The translations under genes were made by a program, and so were the position numbers. A model generated the notes under the pieces. The model was not told where the DNA came from, ran no database searches, and worked only from the letters and a program-made list of their open reading frames with translations. Positions 58,850 to 64,000 of a stretch of 64,000 nt of DNA are shown piece by piece; position 1 is the first letter of the stretch; the number at the start of each line of letters is the position of its first letter. Source of the stretch: an uncultured Tolumonas sp. (GTDB taxonomy: Bacteria > Pseudomonadota > Gammaproteobacteria > Enterobacterales > Aeromonadaceae); NCBI RefSeq assembly GCF_963678185.1, contig NZ_OY782757.1, positions 682,001 to 746,000 of the forward strand, written 5' to 3'.

Positions 58850-60340
58850 TTAATAGGCATTTTTACGTTTCAGTACAAGTGCGACTGTAAGAATTATAAT
58901 TTTAAGATCCATCCATAGTGACCAGTATTTCAAATAATCAAGGTCGTAATTCACGCGATTTTCCATTTTATCTAATGTTTCTGTTTCTCCACGAAATCCG
59001 TTAACTTGTGCCCAGCCTGTAATACCAGGTTTTACTTTATGTCGAACCATGTAACCTTTAATTAATTTTCTATAATATTCGTTATGTGCATTTGCATGAG
59101 GTCTTGGCCCGACGATACTCATAGTACCTTCCAGCACATTCAGGAACTGAGGCAATTCATCTAGGGATGTTTTACGTAAAAAACCACCGATTGGTGTCAA
59201 CCGTTGATCGTTTTGGGTTGCCTGCGGAATGATGTTTCCATCTTCCATTACAGTCATCGATCTGAATTTGTAAACATTAATACTCTTACCATCGACGCCA
59301 TATCGTTTTTGTTTAAAAAATACTGGTCCCACAGAGGTTAATTTCACTGCTAATGCAACAACCAGCATCACTGGCCAGATCAAAGCCAATATCATAGATG
59401 CGAAGATAATATCTGAAAAACGCTTTACAACACCGCGAAGCCCTCTGAAAGGCGACTCACAAATGCAAACCACAGGAACACCTGCAACATGATCAAAATG
59501 TGCTTGGATAAGATCAAAAACGAAAAAATCAGGAATAAAATAAACTGAAACAGTACTATCTTGTAATTCATCTAATAATTTCATAACCCTCGGCTGAGAG
59601 GTCATTGGTAGTGAAATGTAGATATGATCTATATGATTTTGTTTTACAAATTCAGGAATATCTTCAATACGCCCCAAAATCTGTTTTATATCGACACTAG
59701 GCAATCGTTCGATTTCTCTATCATCAAAGAAGCCTGAAAAAGTCATGTTTAGGTAACTGTTTTCCTGAATATTTTTTTGCAGTGATAATCCTGCCTGATT
59801 AGCGCCAACAATTATGGTATTAATAATTTTTGATTGTTTTTTCCCTTCTGGCATGATCACTTTTCGGGTTATAAGATGAGTTAAAATTAGTAAAAGTGGA
59901 GAAACAATAAACCAGGTAAGAATATACAGTGGGTAATAATAACGATCTAGATGGCTAACTGTACCGACCAACACCAGAACAAATATGACAAATAGCCATG
60001 AAAATGCAAAACGGCCTAAACCCAACCATGGTCTTTTCTCACCAGGAAGAAATAAATAAGTACCATCAAGAAACTGCATTGAAAGTAAAAAAGCAGTCAC
60101 AGCTAAAACAATATGCAAACCATCAAACACCACATCAAATATAAAATGTAAAACATAAAGTGTAATGACAACGAGCACTGGATCTAAAAAAGATTTGAAA
60201 AATGTCGTTATCGGCGCAATATTTTCAATTTCATGAATCCTTTGCCTTATAGTCATGACTGGTGCTACGCTGCTAAAAGATTCATTTATTGAAGTTGATC
60301 CCTCACGCTGAACAATTTTATCATTATGCATTTTTTTCAT
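58850..60340 (-). CDS. epsB: undecaprenyl-phosphate glucose phosphotransferase (WbaP/EpsB family)
   Basis: Initiates the repeat unit by moving a sugar-1-phosphate onto undecaprenyl phosphate. The 496-residue polyisoprenylphosphate hexose-1-P transferase has four N-terminal helices, a Rossmann-like middle (INTIIVGANQAGLSLQKNIQ) and the catalytic C-terminal domain with VKLTSVGPVFFKQKRYGVDG, the SLDELPQFLNVLEGTMSIVG motif and RPHANAHN. It follows epsL at 9 bp. The first sugar is probably glucose, by family. Confidence 0.93.
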   Translation of the reverse strand: MKKMHNDKIVQREGSTSINESFSSVAPVMTIRQRIHEIENIAPITTFFKSFLDPVLVVITLYVLHFIFDVVFDGLHIVLAVTAFLLSMQFLDGTYLFLPGEKRPWLGLGRFAFSWLFVIFVLVLVGTVSHLDRYYYPLYILTWFIVSPLLLILTHLITRKVIMPEGKKQSKIINTIIVGANQAGLSLQKNIQENSYLNMTFSGFFDDREIERLPSVDIKQILGRIEDIPEFVKQNHIDHIYISLPMTSQPRVMKLLDELQDSTVSVYFIPDFFVFDLIQAHFDHVAGVPVVCICESPFRGLRGVVKRFSDIIFASMILALIWPVMLVVALAVKLTSVGPVFFKQKRYGVDGKSINVYKFRSMTVMEDGNIIPQATQNDQRLTPIGGFLRKTSLDELPQFLNVLEGTMSIVGPRPHANAHNEYYRKLIKGYMVRHKVKPGITGWAQVNGFRGETETLDKMENRVNYDLDYLKYWSLWMDLKIIILTVALVLKRKNAY

Positions 60341-60349
60341 ATCCCTTTA

Positions 60350-61534
60350 TTAGTATTTATAATGCAATGAGATACCTACTGTTTCGGCGGTATAAATATA
60401 AGTTGAAAATTCAGATTCACGAGCCTGATATTGCATATAAACAGAAGTAACCCAATTGAGCACCGGAGACCAATTACAATTAATACGGTACATTGTTGTA
60501 TCGTCAGTTCGAGCATCTACACCAGTATATCGCTGACTATTTAATCGATATGAAACATCCAATCCTATTTTTTCGGTGGATTGCCAAGTTCCAGTTAGAT
60601 TATAAGTTTCATTCATTGATGTATCGAGGCTTTGTTTTGGCATGCTCATATGACGATTATAACTGCCAGTTAATTTAGTCTTTCCTGTTACTTGCCATTC
60701 CAGTTCTGCACCACCAAATGCACTTTTATCACTGGAATTATCAGTACTGTAATGCCATTTTACCTGCCCAAAATTTAACGTACTTTTCAATTTATCACTG
60801 ATAGGTAACATGAAAATAAGCTGATTAGCATCTTGCTGATAACCCCTTTCTTCCGCAGTCCAAATATAATAGTCATCATTATATTCAACCGTATCATGAT
60901 CACGACGCACAACAATCTCACTGCCTTTATCAGTGATATACCGAATACCACCACCCAGCGAAATACTATACAAATTTAGCTCATCATTCACTGAATGTGA
61001 TTCATGATCTACAGTTTCATTGATTAAAATTTGCCAGTTGCTCGTGAGTTTATGCAAAACACTACCACTCAGATTGTTACTGGTATACATATCACGTTGT
61101 GCTGTATTGATATCCTCAAAAGTAGAGAGATCATGCGTAATACCATATTGAATTACGCCGCTCCAATCAGATCCAATAACCCAATTCCACCCCAACATGT
61201 TATTAACACCCGTATAATTTAGATCTGAATGCTTCTGATAATTACGACTGAATACAGCACTATCTAAAAAGAAATTCTGTCTTGATAGGTCTATGTCTGC
61301 ATGCCCAGAAACTTTCGGTTGTAAAACGTCATCACTTCGCTGTGCAATATTCATATCATCATTAGCTTTACGAAAGATATTGCTGTCATACCACGAATTT
61401 AATTCAGGTGCGATCCAATAATGATCACCCTGATTATATGCGGCCCATGTTGTTGAAGAAAAAAAAGACATGGCTACCGCAGCAAAGGAGAACAACTCTG
61501 CACTAAGCACTACACCAAATTTATTCTTTTTCAT
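60350..61534 (-). CDS. epsL: EpsL-like outer-membrane beta-barrel protein
   Basis: 394 residues with a signal peptide (FAAVAMSFFSSTTWAAYNQG) and a mature part of alternating amphipathic beta strands rich in Trp, Tyr and Asn (YWIAPELNSWYDSNIFRK, ELEWQVTGKTKLTGSYNRHM), ending in an aromatic strand (ETVGISLHYKY). This is the type of the outer-membrane protein of XrtB-associated EPS loci. It heads the EPS operon on the minus strand and may form part of the export pore. Confidence 0.85.
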   Translation of the reverse strand: MKKNKFGVVLSAELFSFAAVAMSFFSSTTWAAYNQGDHYWIAPELNSWYDSNIFRKANDDMNIAQRSDDVLQPKVSGHADIDLSRQNFFLDSAVFSRNYQKHSDLNYTGVNNMLGWNWVIGSDWSGVIQYGITHDLSTFEDINTAQRDMYTSNNLSGSVLHKLTSNWQILINETVDHESHSVNDELNLYSISLGGGIRYITDKGSEIVVRRDHDTVEYNDDYYIWTAEERGYQQDANQLIFMLPISDKLKSTLNFGQVKWHYSTDNSSDKSAFGGAELEWQVTGKTKLTGSYNRHMSMPKQSLDTSMNETYNLTGTWQSTEKIGLDVSYRLNSQRYTGVDARTDDTTMYRINCNWSPVLNWVTSVYMQYQARESEFSTYIYTAETVGISLHYKY

Positions 61535-61622
61535 TTAGCCTCAAAAATAGTATATATATTAACTTATTATTGATTTTAACTGGTTGTTGCTAGCCTAAAT
61601 TCTGCATGAAGGACATTGAATA

Positions 61623-61961
61623 CTACATATTTTTGACAAAGCTAAGTTTCAATTTACGTCGACGAGTTCGTATTACAGCAAATCCGCAAACCAAAACTAA
61701 ACCAACCATTTTCACATCCATGGTAGGTTTAGTTGTCAAATACGTTAAAACATCATTGGTTTTATCTTCAACCTTAAACTCAACTATCGATGGTATAGCT
61801 AGTTGTGCTTGGTTAGGGAAAGTAGGAAGTAATTTACTGTTAAACGCAGTTTGTATTGTAGCCACTTGGCTAGCTGCAACTGTAGAGGCAAATGTATAGG
61901 TCGGGGGTAATAATGCACAACAAAGTGCAATACCGATAGCTAGTTTTGCGGAGTTCTTCAT
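61623..61961 (-). CDS. small exported protein with C-terminal helix and Arg cluster
   Basis: 112 residues: signal peptide (AIGIALCCALLPPTYTFAST), a short mature domain (IPSIVEFKVEDKTNDVLTYL), then a hydrophobic segment (MVGLVLVCGFAVI) followed by RTRRRKLKL. The layout matches exosortase substrates (helix plus basic cluster) but there is no PEP motif; the residues before the helix are KPTMDVK. It lies 88 bp upstream of epsL on the same strand and may be the first gene of the EPS operon. No family was recognised. Confidence 0.65.
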   Translation of the reverse strand: MKNSAKLAIGIALCCALLPPTYTFASTVAASQVATIQTAFNSKLLPTFPNQAQLAIPSIVEFKVEDKTNDVLTYLTTKPTMDVKMVGLVLVCGFAVIRTRRRKLKLSFVKNM

Positions 61962-62197
61962 GTTTAATCCTGTGCTTCTATTATATTTATAGATCTCCTT
62001 GATCCTGTTTTTATATTACCGCTAAATAGCTAAAGAGTTAACAACCCTTCGTTAAAAAATGTTTATTTTTTATGCTTTGGTGTAAAAAACGCCAAAAAAA
62101 AGTTAAGCACAACAACCATTATCAACTTGATTTCAAGTACAGGACGTGGTATCAGATGAAGCTGTTGCTAATTTATTTCATTCTAATATTTATCACC

Positions 62198-62235
62198 GTC
62201 TGATGATACCTCAACTAATTGATGTATCATCAGAC
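62198..62235. repeat. 12-bp perfect inverted repeat
   Basis: GTCTGATGATAC (62198-62209) and GTATCATCAGAC (62224-62235), spacer 14 bp, 21 bp upstream of the protease start codon. There is no T-run after it. It could be an operator or an mRNA leader hairpin. Confidence 0.7.
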
Positions 62236-62256
62236 TGCCTTCAGTGGAACACTGAT

Positions 62257-63032
62257 ATGTTTATATATCGCCTTTTGCTTATTTGTTTTTTATTTTATTG
62301 TTTTCCTTGCCAAGCACTTATTGCAGGCGAAAACGATAATGATTCACCTGAACGAAGAATAGATAGTAATAGCTGTCATTCGTCATGGGCCGGGGTCGTC
62401 AGTATTCAAATAAATGGGGCTGTATATTCAGGAGTTATTATCGGGAAATCATGGATATTGACTGCTGCTCACGTTGTAGAAAGCTCCTTAAAAGCACCTG
62501 AGAACGTCCATATTTACATTCCATGTCAAAATATTAAATTACGCGTATCAAAGGTTATTGTTAACCATGAATATCATCGCAACTCAATGCAAGGTATCGC
62601 TTTATCTGATGTGGCATTGTTAAGACTAACTAGCCCTTTACCAAACTTCATCACCCAATACACTGTTAATTTTCAACCAATCTCTGAGGGTATAATAGCT
62701 TCGTTTATTGGTTATGGTGCATCAGGAAATGCGTGTAATTCACATCTGCAGCTAGCATCTGCCCATATTAAACGCTGGGGGCAAAATGCATTGGATAGAG
62801 TGCTAGTGGATTAACTCTTGGAAATCAAGCCGAAACCGTAGCGGCACCAGGCGATTCCGGTAGTCCAACTTTTATAAAAAACTCTAATAATCAATGGGTT
62901 GTTACTGGTGTTAATACATTTCGAATGAGTTTCCCAAGTGAAGAACTTAATAGAGCACCAGCCCCTCCATGTTTCGGATCTGGAGGAGAGGCATACTCCT
63001 TGAAAGTGCGGTCAGTTGGCTATTATATTTAG
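62257..63032 (+). pseudogene. frameshifted secreted trypsin-like serine protease
   Basis: From the ATG at 62257 a signal peptide (MFIYRLLLICFLFYCFPCQA) leads to a trypsin domain with the catalytic His (SWILTAAHVVESS) and Asp (ALSDVALLRLTSP). The frame stops at 62814. The next frame, from about 62814, reads TLGNQAETVAAPGDSGSPTF with the catalytic Ser and ends GGEAYSLKVRSVGYYI at 63032. One missing base near 62808-62814 separates Ser from His/Asp, so no active protease can be made unless the frame is corrected. Confidence 0.82.
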
Positions 63033-63179
63033 TATCTGATTTGCAAGTTAATCAATCAAATTAATTAAGTCTATATGATTGAATCAATTGAATATCTTCA
63101 TGTTTCTGTTACATATTTACTGAATCATAGGTGTAATAGGAATGGTGCAAATAAGTCCCTAATATGAGATCATATAACC

Positions 63180-63298
63180 ATTAGTGATGGCCTCATCATC
63201 CAGACAGTAAGAGAACCACGATTTGCTAAAACCTAGTTGTACTGCTGCCAGTTGCTGATTTTATGTTTCGCTTTATCTATTGGGTTACCCTCAGTCAT
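63180..63298 (-). pseudogene. N-terminal remnant of an IS5-family (IS903-like) transposase
   Basis: From the ATG at 63298 the minus strand reads MTEGNPIDKAKHKISNWQQY N, then a TAG, then VLANRGSLTVWMM. This matches the start of IS903-type transposases (KxKISNWxxYNxALxxRGSLTxWxDE). Nothing of the catalytic core is left. Confidence 0.65.
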
Positions 63299-63339
63299 CG
63301 AAACTAAGAAATCTGATCATGAAAAAAATTCCCGAATTT

Positions 63340-63545
63340 TAGGCAACAACGCCGTTTCGGACCACCTCCCGACCGATGATGGTGCGATGAAGACCTAACG
63401 TTTTAGCAATATTGAAGCTTACTTTATTAAGAATGAAAACATATATTTATATAATAAATTAATATTTAATGCTTTTTTATTAGTTAGAACTAAGAAAGGC
63501 TACTATCACTGCTCACCGTTTTTAGCTTTTGCTGTGTTGTGCTTT
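63340..63545 (-). pseudogene. decayed IS30-family element remnant
   Basis: At 63342-63413 the minus strand encodes NIAKTLGLHRTIIGREVVRN GVVA, clearly like IAKALGRHRSTIGRELSRN in the intact copies. At about 63506-63545 lies a near copy of their left end (GCTCACCGTTTTTAGCTTTT GCTGTGTTGTGC), in the same orientation. The DNA between is AT-rich and degraded. It is an older, broken relative of copies A and B. Confidence 0.7.
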
Positions 63546-63562
63546 GCTTTATAAACCCACAG

Positions 63563-63694
63563 TTACAAACGCATAGAATTACTGGCAAAAAAATCCATAA
63601 GTTCACGGTAAAAGGCAACAGATCCTTCTGGGGTAATCCTATTAATCATGTACAGATTATTCCTAGTGATTAACCAGCAATTACTCGAATTCAT
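63563..63694 (-). CDS. possible small ORF or 3' gene fragment (43 aa)
   Basis: On the minus strand a frame starting MNSSNCWLITRNNLYMINRI continues TPEGSVAFYRELMDFFASNS and ends MRL. The frame also stays open some codons upstream of this ATG. The amino acid mix looks protein-like, but there is no ribosome site and no recognised family. It may be the tail of a lost gene. Confidence 0.25.
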   Translation of the reverse strand: MNSSNCWLITRNNLYMINRITPEGSVAFYRELMDFFASNSMRL

Positions 63695-63752
63695 ATGAAT
63701 CCATTTTAATGCTGTTAATATATGTGATAAGGGTCAAATTTAAGGACTGAAG

Positions 63753-63995
63753 ATGCTCCCTACATATGTTTATGAATCATTACCTACGGTATATATTTTT
63801 GTAGGTATTACTCTTATATCACAAAGCACAAATAACATGTTTTTATTTTCAGGAACAATCTTCTATATATGTGGCGCTATCATATGGATTATGCGCTCAA
63901 ATTTCAGAAGAAAAGATCGGTTTATTGCCCCTAAAAAAACATATTACTCCCCGAAATCATTTATGAAACATTACCGTTTGTATACATACTCCTAA
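63753..63995 (+). CDS. small membrane protein, two predicted helices
   Basis: 80 residues after an AAGGAC ribosome site: MLPTYVYESLPTVYIFVGIT (first helix to about residue 23), a short turn (SQSTNNM), a second helix (FLFSGTIFYICGAIIWIM), then a basic tail RSNFRRKDRFIAPKKTYYS. No function is known to me. The topology suggests both ends in the cytoplasm. It is separated from the EPS locus by transposon remnants. Confidence 0.6.
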   Translation: MLPTYVYESLPTVYIFVGITLISQSTNNMFLFSGTIFYICGAIIWIMRSNFRRKDRFIAPKKTYYSPKSFMKHYRLYTYS

Positions 63996-64000
63996 GTATT

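Noticed and set aside
61606-61899. Plus-strand frame of 97 codons upstream of the second protease
   Set aside because: It overlaps the minus-strand small exported protein, which has a clear signal peptide and a genuine start. The plus frame has no ribosome site.

Overview
The window looks like the chromosome of an Aeromonadales-type gammaproteobacterium, probably close to Tolumonas/Aeromonas. This is inferred from gene order and protein resemblance only; no database was searched. The left 26 kb is ordinary core genome: cmk-rpsA, ycgN-ycgL diverging from minCDE, rnd, a Nif3-like gene, the block pdxB-usg-fimV-truA-accD-folC-dedD, fabB, mnmC, corA, fumC, a histidine/lysine-arginine-ornithine type ABC importer, a NUDIX hydrolase, arfA and two tandem tRNA-Val(GAC) genes.

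From about 26.4 to 37.3 kb, right after the tRNAs, lies an AT-rich, decayed accessory region. It holds a doubly frameshifted trypsin-like protease. It then holds an integron-type cassette array without an integrase, with four attC-like sites at 29074-29150, 29459-29535, 30133-30212 and 31738-31797. Its cassettes carry two tiny ORFs, a GNAT acetyltransferase, a 7TM-PAS-GGDEF diguanylate cyclase and a NUDIX hydrolase. Two IS30-family copies with identical transposases lie in inverted orientation: one at the left end of the array and one splitting the NUDIX gene. A decayed IS3-family element, a complete IS481-family element and a truncated relative of the 7TM sensor follow.

From 37.3 to 62 kb is a large exopolysaccharide locus of the exosortase B (EpsB/D/E/F/G/XrtB/EpsI/EpsL) type, almost all on the minus strand. 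The transcription order is: a small exported protein, epsL, epsB (initiating phosphotransferase), epsD, epsE, epsF, epsG, xrtB, epsI, a polymerase-like protein, a flippase, a nitroreductase-like protein, a hexapeptide acetyltransferase, a pyruvyltransferase, a GT2, a membrane-anchored glycoside hydrolase-like protein, a GT4, a WecG/TagA glycosyltransferase, an acyltransferase broken by an amber codon, manC and manB. A PEP-CTERM protein, a plausible exosortase substrate, lies at its downstream edge. The genes suggest that a GDP-mannose-dependent, pyruvylated and possibly acylated polysaccharide is made and exported while exosortase processes a surface protein. The middle (about 42.2-55.7 kb) is visibly richer in G+C than both flanks, so the locus looks mosaic.

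The right end (62-64 kb) holds a second frameshifted trypsin-like protease, remnants of IS5- and IS30-family transposons and a small two-helix membrane protein.
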